Assembly: GCA_028829895.1 (NCBI GenBank)
Contig: CM054181.1
Span: 99,560,360 to 99,624,359, forward strand
Direction: 5' to 3'
Length of the DNA: 64,000 bases
From: Sinotaia quadrata
Lineage: Eukaryota > Mollusca > Gastropoda > Architaenioglossa > Viviparidae
Shown here: in pieces, positions 21,850 through 34,000 of the stretch
How the letters are laid out: the number at the start of each line of letters is the position of its first letter
Position numbering within the stretch: the stretch's first letter is position 1
Translations under genes and position numbers: made by a program
Notes under the pieces: model-generated
Databases searched by the model: none
The model's input: only the letters and a program-made list of their open reading frames with translations
What the model was told of the DNA's origin: nothing

Positions 21850-22210
21850 ACCTACACCTACTCTATTGGTTTTTAAATTAATTCAGATGGCGTTACTCTA
21901 AGCACGTTTCGTGTCATAATAAAGAAAAAAATGAAAACATTAGTTTGAATAGCTGTCAAGTTTGTTTAACAGTTATCAGTTTGATATGCAAAGATGTGTG
22001 TCAATGAAAATTGTATATAACTTAGTATTAATTGTTCTGACAATAATAATATTTTCAAATATATATAAGAAAAGATCCACACTGTTCAAAGATTTAACAG
22101 AAATCAATGTTTTTCACTCGATACTCCATTACGGCATTACATAATATGTAGATTGTGTGTAGAATGATAGAAATTTCCGAGTCAGATTAGCATACGAAGA
22201 ATCTTGATCC

Positions 22211-22222
22211 CGCGCATGCGTA
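22211..22222. promoter_or_regulatory. NRF1-type site, copy B side
   Basis: CGCGCATGCGTA, one mismatch from the NRF1 consensus, 17 bp upstream of the position that corresponds to the copy A start codon. Mirror counterpart of the site at 21307. Confidence 0.5.
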
Positions 22223-22238
22223 TTTTAATAAGAACAAA

Positions 22239-22275
22239 ATAATTTTCCGAAAAGAAAAAGTCTCATATTACATTG
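22239..22275 (+). other. CEP89: CEP89 copy B exon 1 relic, now probably 5' UTR
   Basis: Mirror homologue of copy A exon 1: CGAAAAGAAAAAGTCTCATA then TTACATTG before the donor. The ATG of copy A is ATA here (22239-22241) and one codon is missing, so it no longer starts translation. The donor is GCAAGT instead of GTAAGT, still usable as a GC-AG intron. Likely a non-coding first exon. Confidence 0.7.
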
Positions 22276-22749
22276 GCAAGTATTCAGCATTTGTACTCTG
22301 GTTTTCAGCATGAGATTCTAAATATTGATAAAACTTCATTGAGAAAGTTGTTTTTGGCTTTAGATGTTTAATCCGATCTGAATGTACATATCGAATTTTG
22401 TGTCAAGACGTGTTGTCCGAGCTCTGTTTTTGCGCTACAACATAGTTTTGAATACGTTTTTCCAGTATATTGCAAAATATTTACTAAAAAATAATACATA
22501 TCATCAGACAATCTTTTAATTTGGTATCATATATTTTATTGTTTAAAGCAAATATTGACATTTAAAGAGATGTAAAGCTTTTCTTAGCAACCATTTAAGG
22601 GAGACCACTCTCACTTTATTAATGGTATCAAAGCAAAACAAATATAAATGTTTATATAATATAGGCCTCCATATGAGTGTTCGTACAAAACTAAATTACT
22701 AAATATATTTTCTTTTTCTCTCCTTTTAATCTGTGTTATATTTTAACAG
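22276..22749 (+). other. CEP89 copy B intron 1
   Basis: 474 bp with a GCAAGT donor and a TTTTAACAG acceptor. Shares GTGTCAAGACG (about 22401-22411) and the 22579-22613 block with copy A intron 1. Confidence 0.7.
22579..22613 (+). promoter_or_regulatory. Mirrored intron 1 block with RFX-like half-site (copy B)
   Basis: CTTTTCTTAGCAACCATT then TAAGGGAGACCACTCTC; counterpart of 20884-20917, about 85 percent identical by eye while neighbouring intron text is not alignable. Possibly a retained enhancer; function inferred. Confidence 0.4.
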
Positions 22750-22965
22750 GAAAATATAAAATCAGCTTTCATTCTATCTACACTATTCACATCTATACCT
22801 AACACTACAGTCCGCCACCTAAAGCATCCGATTCGGGTTAATCTGTTTTAATTGGATTGTCGTCTTAACTAGAGTAATGGCAAAACCCAGTCCTTGCCTT
22901 GGTGAGGATCATCTGAGTGATCCAGAGAGCAGTCTTTATGATTATAGCCAAATGGAGCAAGCAGG
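22750..22965 (+). CDS. CEP89: CEP89 copy B exon 2 (new start codon at 22877)
   Basis: 216 nt. The first part aligns with copy A exon 2 at DNA level (CCTAACA...GTCCGCCACC) but a 5-nt insertion and stop codons make it non-coding. The first ATG, at 22877, is in the ancestral frame with G at -3 and G at +4, and gives MAKPSPCLGEDHLSDPESSL then YDYSQMEQAG, matching AEPTQAFGDDPLSDPDSSLN of copy A. Phase 2 out, donor GTAAGA. Confidence 0.8.
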
Positions 22966-25041
22966 GTAAGACTTTTAAAAAATATAATTTTAGTAACATG
23001 AATCTATGTAAACAATAATTAGTTAAAACATGTACCTTAAACTTTACATAGAGATGTTATAAATGCTATCAGAAACTAATATCTCATGGACTCTTTTCTT
23101 ACAGATCAATCAATTGGCTTCCAGTTGTTGTTTTTTTATTAAACCATTTATTACTCTTACCCCCTCCCCCTTAGATTCTACTGGGTGAGCCATGAAGGGG
23201 CTTAAATATTTTATAACTTTTTTGTGTTTATTAATTATTTTTATTTCTTTTTTCATAATAAAATTGACAAAATGGAGATTTTTTAAAATTATGAATGAAA
23301 TATAATTTTACCTAAATGTCCCTTATTTTTGGCTTTGGACTTTTTCCATAGCATTTTCCATAACAGCTGTCAATGTTTCTGGCTGTGGAGCTTGGATTTC
23401 TCTATGGATGTTGTCTTTGAGCTGCTAGATTGCCTGGAGCTTATTGACAAAACACCTTCAGAAAGAAAATAGACAGGTGCTATGAAATCCAGCAAATGTG
23501 ATGGCCAGTTAATTTTTTAGTTTCATGAAATTATTCACTTGCTAAAAATTTACCTTAGGAGCTCCATTGTGGCTCAGGCCTTGTGGTCAGAGGCTCCATC
23601 CTGCTGAAATCGCATCTCAGGGCTATCCTCCACTGTGGGGCACACACAATTTTTGATCAAGGCACGATATCACTTGCCACTACTGCACTGCCATCTTGAT
23701 TTTCAAAGAAATAAGGCTCTGACATAACACCCCATAAGACAATGGACCTGATGGGTACAGTTGATGCTGGTGAATTGCCCTTGGATTCTCAGTACCCCAA
23801 AATTCGCAGTTCTGTTTATTAATCAAGCCATTCAGGTGAAATTTCCTAACATTAAAGTGAAGTGACCACAGTAGTGTAAAAATAATTGAGTTTTTATTTT
23901 AAAAATAAAATTTCTATGATTTTTGTTCATTTTTCCAAAATGTTGCTTACAAAACCTGAATCAATTTTTTTTTAATCTTAACAAAAAAAGTGAATCTCAT
24001 TGTAGATAAATGGTGAGATGAGTTTTGGCAATATTTTTATGATACAAATAATATAAAAACTTCTCAAAAATATGAATCACTTAGAATTAAATTTTTTCTT
24101 TCTTTTTTTTCTCTTCTAAGAATAATACAGTCACTTCAAAATAGAGAATTCAAAACAGCTGGTAATCATAATAGGGATTTTTTTTTCCTTCAGCCCAAAG
24201 ATTTTACAAATTACATGTAATTATCTACCATCATCACAAAGAAAGATACTTCCATTTGAACACACTCCAGTGGTTCCAAAATTAATAAACTCTAAAAAGG
24301 ATGAACAAAACCTACTCATACTCATACTCTAAAACTAACTAAAGGCAGGCTTCAGCCTCTATGAATGGGTTCTACATTTAGAGAAGGGCAACTATTAGAT
24401 GAGCAGTAACTCCAACATAGATGCTCCTTTCAGGATTGAAAATCCATTAACCAATAGTGAATGAACTGAAGTACTGTTGCTAAGAGTGTTGATCCAACAG
24501 CAGCCATAACACCAAACAATTATTTCATTTTAATTTTAATTTAAATGTAATTTTATTTAATGTCTCAAGGAAACAACAAAGCTTGATTCATGCATTAACA
24601 AATTCATTTAACAGTCAAACAAAGATTTACAAGTTTGAAAGATTATTTGACATGCAACTTTGAATGTTTTTTTTTTTAATTTTTCCTCTAAACTTGCACT
24701 CCACATGTTTCTTTTTTTATGTCAGAGCATGAGATATGCATTTATGTATGAGTATTTACTTAGTTATGTACATTTTAAAATGCAGAGGTTTTTAAACCTA
24801 ACAATAACATAGTCAGAGCACTCAGGACCTGTGCAATATAAACATGTGAAGATCATTAACAAAGTCACTTCATAGATCAAGCACATCAATGAGGAACAGA
24901 TGGTCTGTATCCATTTCTGCTCCAGTTAGATATATAATCCAGCTTAAAATTTAAATTACATTCTTGACAATATTTCACAACACAAGTTAATATATTAGGG
25001 AAATTTTTATTACAAAAATACATAAAGTACATCACTCTGAA

Positions 25042-25092
<51 letters not shown>

Positions 25093-28000
25093 ATATTCAA
25101 TATTCTTTGCTCTGTTTAACATTGTATCACATAACATTCATATGAATTCAGAAAGGCAGACATATGTAAAACAAAAAATTAAAATCTTAACTGTTTCTAT
25201 AATCATAATAAATATCTGCAAAATGACTGTCTGCATGAATAAGCAGTGTGTACTTTGTTCCTATGTGTGGCGGAGTAAATTTGCCCATCCCTATTTCTAA
25301 ACTTAATTATATATTTGTTGCCATTGTCAAAGTGACCCAACCTTGGGCACTGCTTATGGTGATATTTTTAAGTGTCAGAGTTGTAGTGAACAACTTAGGT
25401 GGAGAATATGTTAGAGTTGATGATGCAATCCAAACCAGTTTCAGCTGGATGAGTAGTTTTTCTGACTAATACTTAAATAGTCTCATACTTGTTCATAACA
25501 AATTCATCCAGTGAGGATGGACCAAAAGTTATTTTGTTGAAGAAAACCCTATATTCTAATCACTTTGATTTTGATGAAACTAAAGTCCAATCCTAAAGGC
25601 AATCATTAGCTTATGGTAAGTTAACTGACTGATAGAGAAAGAATGGATTTCGAAATATTTCATACATACTTGCTATTGATTAATGATTTGAATTTAGAGA
25701 ATGCTTATGCAATTGAACCATTATTTCTATGTTTACTAATTTGATTATGTTGTATTTTATATTTGTGAATTTTGATCAATACTGTATTTATTATGCTGAA
25801 TGTGTATCGGGCTCATGAATATTGTTGCAGGCTTTGTAAGTTGAGAATGTTTGTAAGAGAGAAAGGAGTTTAGAGATGAAATATGCATGAAATTTAGCAC
25901 TGCCCTTAATTTGACTTTTGCAGAGAGGAATGCACCCTTTTTTATCATTGATGTTTTGAGCTACAGTGGCTACTGTACTCTACCAGATCACATTGGTGTG
26001 TGAACCCAATGTTGTCATCGAACTTATCAGTAAATGCGTTTGCTGTAAGTTGATTCCTGTGAATTCTGTTTGAGAATCAATACGGCAATAATTGAAGCTT
26101 TAATTTGGTCTCAAGAATTCACAAAGATTATTTTGAACATTCCTCGTAGTGTGTTGAGTAATGCACACAAAGATTCAAGAACACTCTGCATGTTGTCCTT
26201 TTGATAGTGCATGTGAAGATTCTCCCACGGTGTACTTTGTGAGTGCATCAAAGATTCTGGAACAGTTGTGTAATGTTGCCTAGAAAGGGGCAGGTTGGAC
26301 CATCATCTGATAAAAAAGAAAGTGTCTTATTGCAAACTGTATGATTGCGAACACATGTCAGTGCTAGCCACCAACATTTGAAAAGGTTTATGTACATTGA
26401 CTATAATTATTTCTCTAAAACTCCACTCTCATATCTGTGATGAATTATGTCTATGAAAGTATGAACTTGATTATATGTATATATATTCATTTGACTGCTA
26501 ATGTCTATGCTACAATAAACTGAATGATTGTCTAGTGTTAATCAAACATTGTTGTGAAGTAATGTAAATGTCAACACTCTTTTGATTATATTCATATGTT
26601 GTATATTTGATTGTTGATTTATCAACCTTTTTACACATTGATAACCATATGTTGGAAAGATAATGGGTCGATGGGGTCTCACTAAATATAGATTAAAAGA
26701 CAGATTTATCTTCTCTTTTGATAGGAAGTTTTCCACGTACAAAAAATATTTTGTGATGGTAAATGTTTCTCTTTATTAATGTGGTGGAAGAGAGAAAAAG
26801 TTTACAGGGCCCACATATCTTCCAAGTGAGAGAGACGATTGGTGTAAAGAATTAATAATAACATAAATTAAGATTCTCATCACTTGTAATTAGTTATGGA
26901 TGATTCATTAATAATAATAATCATAACCAATAATTAGGGTGACATTGAGTCACACTATGGAATGATTTAACAATAGCATATAGATTTTAATAGTGTAATG
27001 ATCAATGATTCATCTTGGTTTTCTCATCTATATTATGCATCATAATGCTAGCAAACTGGCCTGCATGGGCATTGTTCCATCAAATTTCTGTTTGTTATGT
27101 ACATTGTAGCATAATGCTATAAAGTGCTTGCTTGGGCTTTGTTTAATTGTTAATACCATTATAAAACTGAAGACTACTCTTTGTATGTTGCACACTTCTA
27201 TTACATATTAAAGAAACCTTATAGTAACATGAAACTATAGTCTGTGAAATTAACTGCCACATGGATTGTGATATGCGAAGAGCATTGATTGTGATGCACA
27301 AAAACACACAACGAACATTGATTGAGAGGCACATGGCTTGTGACACACATCATAGGTTACAATTAATCCTTCAAAACATCACAGTTGGCATTGATGCCAT
27401 ACACACATGTTGAAAAACTAAATTTTGGAGCATCAGTTATATATAAATTGTTCACTGTAATGTTTCAAACTCTTGACCAAATGTTACTGTATTTTGTTAT
27501 AGTATAATTGTTTGAGCACATGAGTAGTTTGTAAAAGTCAATATCAGTGTAAAATGAATAAGTTTGGCTTTAATGACATTAAGCATGCAGAAATACCACA
27601 AAATTTACATTTTTCATTCAGCATTTAGTTATATTTTTTAAAACATATTACTGGATTCATCATAGAGTTGGTTTGTCTTTACATCATTTTGCACATTAAC
27701 AGATTAATCCATTATATAAAATTATTATTAAAGAAGTGTTGCCTTTACTGAAATATTAATTTTTTAAAAATATTATTAATTTTTATATTGTACTTTTTTA
27801 GTAATATTTCTAATACAAATTTCAATTACTTCACATTTGATTTTACTTTCTAAAATATTCTTTTTTTTATAAATGTTTTTACTAGGTTTGCAACAGTAGA
27901 TTTTGGAACATGGCCAAATCAAAACAGGAGAAGCTACTTTGATAACAAGAGAGCTTCCACCACTGCCTTTGGAAGAAGTGTTGTTAGTGAAGCTACCGTG

Positions 28001-31000
28001 CCTCCACCTCATGCAGGTATAGAGGGGAGGGATCAGAGTTGACAAAATAATAAAAAATATCAGTGAAAATTTGATAATAAGTAAATTTAATGTTGTTTCA
28101 TTTAACTATATTTTTTTTAAATGCTTTTAGTCTCTGAATTTTTAATACATTTTATAAAATAATCTGCAGCAAAAAAATATCCTGATAATGAAAGTTCAGT
28201 ATTAGAGTGATAGCTTGCATTTTTTAAATAGACAATTTGCATTTGATTACCAGAGAAATAAAAACATTGCTTTTGCACTAGGCTGGCACTAATTTTTTGA
28301 TGCACTTAATTCATTGAATGTACTTAGAGAATGGACACTACAAACCTCAGAAATTTTAATTTCACCATTAGTAATACATTAATTCACATTTTCACTTTGC
28401 AAATGTTATTATAATTTGTTATTTGCATTTTCACTTTCATCATCCATTTAGAAATTTAGAAATTGTCTTTTATTCCAAGAGTATTTGTGTGTTTTATGAA
28501 TGAGTGATTTATGAGATGAGTGATTTAATATATTTTCTTTACTTATGAGAGAGAATCCAATGGGTAATAAGTATAAATCATAATAATCATAATAATCAAA
28601 AAAAGGAAATTGCCTATTATTTGTTTTGAAAGGATAAGTGTGATATTAACATTATATTGTTATGTATTGTTTACATTCATTCATTCATTTATACAAACAC
28701 ATTAACATATGTGACCCTGCCTAAAATAATAAAAAGCCAGAAAAACATCTATGGTGAATGCATATCAGATGATGTGAGCTACAACCAACAGCTTCATATT
28801 TGGTGTTGACAAATCACCAAAGGACTGAATAAAGTTGTGTGACTGTAGTAATGTTAGTGACAAATTACAATGTATCCATAATTTATATGTCTATCCTTTA
28901 TTTTTCATATCCCCTTGTTTGATAACATATTTAAACACTTGACTGTGTAAACTTTAAATTCACCAATAGTTTGGGTAATCATTTTTTTAAAATCTTGTTG
29001 ATTTTAACTTATGATCATATTATTTAGCTTCTCTTTTGTATAGCAATTATTTTTTGACCATTTCTTATATGAAGCTGATTTATGTCAGAGAGCATAATAA
29101 TGACAAATGATGCTTATCTTGTATTTGAAAAATTCAACATATTATAGCATTAAAAATTTGTGTAATATAGATTTTTTAAAAGATCCGTATTGCACAATGC
29201 AATGCTAAGTTCAATCCATTTGAATAACTTGGTATAATTCTGCCATTTACCAAGAGATTTAAACAAAACAAAAGTACAACTCTGCAATAATTAGTGATCT
29301 AAATGAAGTGGCATGGCCATGGAGTTATGTACCATTAATTCAACATCATTACAATCTAAATTGTTTTGAATATCCATCCAAATCCTTAATAAATTTTGTT
29401 TATTATACATAATACTTAATGGGGAAAATATTTCACTCAATAATATTTTATATTAAAATGTTTACCTTTGATCAGACATGAAGAATTATTAACTGATTTG
29501 AAAAGTTCATGTTTATTGATTACTATTTATGTGAAGAGAGACAGCGCATATTTCTTGAAATGATTTGATTAATATAAATACATACATAATGTTAATTGAT
29601 TTTATTGATTTCATTTTGAAAAAATATGTATAACAGCATTACTGTACAAGTTATACTGTTGTATTTAAACACTGTGGAAACTTAAAAATTCACCAGTAGT
29701 TTGGGTAGCCATTTGTTATTTATCTGCAATGGTTTACTTTATTATAATGCTATTCTTGCAAGGGTTAAATAATTTATTTTGATTTTCAATAATAACCATA
29801 TTTTTTACCATCTCATTTTATGCTAATCTTCTGTTGAGTATTTCTTTTTTCAAATTGATTTATCAAACAAGAAATTAATTATTACAAATTATTTTAGTTA
29901 TCTTGTATTTGGACAAAAATTAATTTCTCCAAAAATCTAAAACATTATGTAATGGTATTTTGTTGAAGAGCAGTATTGCACAAAGTAATGTTAACATTTG
30001 GTATAATTGTACAATTTACCAAGAGAATCAAGAAAAAAACCCAGTAGTATTATACAAACTGATTTGTTGTACATTACATTTTAAACAAATACAAATAATT
30101 CTGTACTTTTATATGGGATTTTTGTTGTAGCTATACTCAAAATGATGTTATATACATTACATTCTAAATATTCTAGCATAGTCCTGTATGTCAGATAAAT
30201 GGTAATTAGTGTAAATGCATCCTTCCCCTCCATGCATTAACAGAGTCCATATTCCAATGGACAGAATAGTAAAATAAGATAGACAGTAATCTAACAGCTT
30301 TAGCCCCCAAGTCACTGAACAATCCTGATTATTTAAAAGATAGAAGATGTGAATAAAATAAGCAACTGTTTGGTTCTAGTAGCAGAGTATTAATGAATGA
30401 ACACTATCTATAAGTGCAGATATGATTGGTACTATAATTATTACACGATAAGTCAGTTTTCTACAAAAATCATCAAGATGACCAGAGATGTGGACTTCTG
30501 GCATATAACTTAGGAAATGTCATTATTAAAATGAATGTTTTTGATTTCAGTGACAGCAGCAAGGTTGCTGACTTATTTCTGTTGTTCAGTAAAGGTCAGA
30601 CCTCCCTTTCAGTCTGCGTTTGACAGGCTGGATGTAGATAAAGCATACACAATGAAACAGGTACTCTTTGGCATTGATACAGGCCTGATTTATACGCTGG
30701 TGTGCACATGTAGCAGTTGTTATAGCTGTCGCATGCTGCTGCATGAAGAAAAGGAGTAATTTTTACTATGAGTTCACTCTAGCTACAAATGACTACAGGT
30801 CTCTATCTTTCTCAGGTATAACAATATACATTTTAACTACTGATTAACACAAGATTATTCAGCACAGTGATGAGAAAGAAATTATGAGACATTAGTTGAT
30901 GTGACACTCTATGACATGGCATAACACTCTTCTCAGTAATTATGCTAGTTAATTAAATGTACAGTATTTAAACACATGTACAGATTTTAAATGCAATCAT

Positions 31001-34000
31001 GTTATTATTATAAAGAACAAAATTTGTAAAAGATAATTATTATGTGTTAGTTTACAGCTTTAAATAAGTACAAGGTTCAGTCTTATTTATGAGTGACTGT
31101 ACATGATGTGTTTATATTTGATGTGTGTCACTCTGTGTGTCTTCTTGCAAATACTCAAGTATTTCCACAAGATATGTCTATAAATACAAATATACTCTTA
31201 CATTCAGTTACAAAAATGTGTTATGGATAGTGGTGGCAACTTGTCCCAGGTACCCATTGCCTTGCTAATACCTGGGTAGTAAAATTGTGAATGGACACCC
31301 GTGATAATGCGGCCGTTATGTCTATACAACAAGTAATAAACAATGATCTGACTTATTACAGTTGCTGGAACAAAGGAGTTTCACATACCTTAAATTACTA
31401 AAAATGAAATAAAATGTGTTTAAAATATAATTTATAATTTCTGTATTGCAATAGTGAAATAGATTTTCTCACCTTCATATGGCAGAGTTGATCCATGAGG
31501 AATTTACCTTGGCATATTTTAAGGGGTGACTCCCTTTCTGTTCTTAGAACAATGGAAAATGTCTGCCTTAGTTTGATATATGCACTGTTTTTAAATCACT
31601 AACTGATGGTACTGGGAAAACTGGAAAGGATTCTACTCTTAAAACCAAAACTTTTCAAATCTATTGATATAAAATGGAAATAAGAAAAAGTTGTACCCCT
31701 TCTAAATCAATTTAGTGATTAAACTTGCCCATGTGGCATGCAGTTTCAGTATCATTGTCACCAAGCTGGCGTTGACAGCTCATGTGTCATGTATGCTGGT
31801 ATAGACTGACAATAAGGTCAAAACCTGATTTTCAGTTTCAGTCTGTGGTTTTTTTTTGTGGGTGAACACAATGTGATGATAGATTCTTAATGCAAGCGGT
31901 TTTTGTCTATTTTCAAATTTAATTATTCAGGTGGTGGTAGTTAGAATATGACACCCTTCATGTTTTATTTTCTTTAATTTATTTCTGGATTCATCACAGC
32001 TGACATGTACTCCGATCTAGACCCAGACAATGCACCTATGGAGGAGGTTAAAGACCTGTATGCTGTGAAAATAAGGAAAGAAACTAGGACTAAGAAAGTA
32101 AGAAAGCACTTTGGGGGGGGGGGGGATACTTAATTTATCATTTTTAAATTGAGAATTATTTTAAAGTAATTGTTTTATTAATTAATAAATAAATATGCAT
32201 TTACTAGTGGACAGACTGATGGCCATGCAAGTGACTTGAAAATATATGAAAACCAGTTGTCGGAATAATTTTTTGAATATTTTAACTAACAAACACTGGA
32301 TTAATTAAGTTACTGTAAGAGGTTGAATATATATATATATATATATAAAACAATCAGAAATTGGCAGGAATCTTATTACTTACTTAAAAATTAAATTTTA
32401 AGCAACAATTGTTTTTATCTTTAGTGATTTGTTCTAGGCTGCTTTGATTGAATAATATGCTTTTAATATCTTATAATATTTAACCCTTTGAACTCAAGAT
32501 CCCGCTTTAGCGGGATTACCAGAAAATCAGATTTCTCCAGTGCCCCGCAATAGCAGGATGAACATATAAAATTATATTCCAATATAATACAACATCGGTA
32601 TATGCTGACTTACCCTAGAAATGAACTCTTCCAAAGATTTTGCCTGTCTGCGTTTTGGCACGCAAGTTCAGTGTAGTGTACTAGACTAAATATGGCGACA
32701 GTCTTTCGATGTTCTGCATGAAAGACTATCTGTGCATTCAAATTCACAGCTGCTGTTGGTTGGATTATCATTCCAAGAAGGAATTTTGGTTTCACACATT
32801 GAGTGGCTAACTGATTTCAGTAGAAAATTTTTTAAAAAGCAATTTTTTAAAATTGACGTTTTTTGCTCAGAGAGCTCAGGTTAGGAGTTTGTTACATACA
32901 GGTGCACCAGGTTCAAAGGGTTAAATGTATTATAAGATTTTAATACATTATAACTTCTAATAATGTGAATATAGTTCTATGTTTATAAGATTTTGTTTAC
33001 TAGTGATTAATTTTTTTTAACCAATTTCTATAAATGAAGAATGCCTTTCTGTGTATATACATGAAATAAACATTCATAATAGATTCTGACAGGCTAATTT
33101 TTTTAGTAACTGGGCTGTGGTTGAAATAATTTTCATGAAGTCATTTCTCTTATGGTAAGTGACATCCAGACCTGTGTTTTGATACAAATGCTTATAACCA
33201 AAGTCAACAATTTTCATCACCACCTAATGAAAAGCATGTCTGCAAGCATTTTACAAAATGCAAACATACAAATAAAGACTTACCTTTCACTCTTGCACAT
33301 CAATATTAGTAAGCAAAGACCACTCTTCTCAGTTTTCTTCATTGTTTAGAATATTTTTTTCCCTGTACATTTAGAAATCCCGCCGAAATAGTGATCTTGA
33401 TCACACCCAGCAAGAAGTCAATCTGGCGATGCAGGCAGTTAATGACATGACAGCTGAAACAGTGAGTTTAGTAATAAAGCAGTTTCAATTTAATATTTTA
33501 ATAGATCAAGTTAGTGTGATGGGTGGTCTCTGGTGTAGAGTGGTGCAGGTCATCTCAGGATGCAAGATGAAAAATTATGAAAATGAAGGGGACAAAACAT
33601 CACACGCTTGATGACAGCCAGAGCAAGAGATGACAACATGCCATGTTTACAGCTTACATGAGGTCTTTATTCATGGTGGCACACTGCCAAATTCTCTGTC
33701 TCTCTTGCCACATAGCTCTCTGTAAGCATACAACCAATCATTCTTTTTCACACTCTCTCATCCATCTATTTTTTGAAAGCGCGCTTTGTGTAAGTGTATA
33801 TGTAGTGCCATGATTTTGAAAAATACTGGTAATCCAGTAGCTCCTAAGATTGGCATCAATAGATGGGAAAAGTTTTGGAGTAATAATGGGTGACAAGACA
33901 ATTTATGAAATTGTAACTTATATTAAATCATAGTGTGTATATGTCGTGCGTGCGTGCGTGCGTGTGTGCGTGCATGTGTTCCAGTTTCTATAATTTTTGT

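Larger units (their letters stand above)
21268..22238. promoter_or_regulatory. Shared head-to-head spacer, likely bidirectional promoter
   Basis: The only sequence between the two divergent CEP89 first exons. NRF1-like palindromes stand at each end (21307-21318 and 22211-22222), each about 20-40 bp from the start-codon position of its exon 1. A hAT-like MITE occupies the middle. No TATA box at a convincing position. Confidence 0.65.
22966..27885 (+). other. CEP89 copy B intron 2
   Basis: About 4.9 kb. Contains the mariner-like relic (about 23350-23870), a CT microsatellite (25047-25088), R1 copy 2 (25266-26940) and unassigned AT-rich sequence (23880-25040 and 26950-27880). Confidence 0.6.
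28017..31999 (+). other. CEP89 copy B intron 3
   Basis: About 4 kb. Contains a diverged tandem duplication (28870-30160) and a hAT end fragment (31228-31320). A 74-codon frame at 30535-30759 (contains VRPPFQSAFDRLDVDKAYTM) has no family I recognise and no conserved counterpart in copy A. Confidence 0.55.

Noticed and set aside
30535..30759. 74-codon plus-strand frame with Met start in copy B intron 3
   Set aside because: No recognisable family, no counterpart in copy A and no fit to the exon phases of CEP89; kept only as a note.
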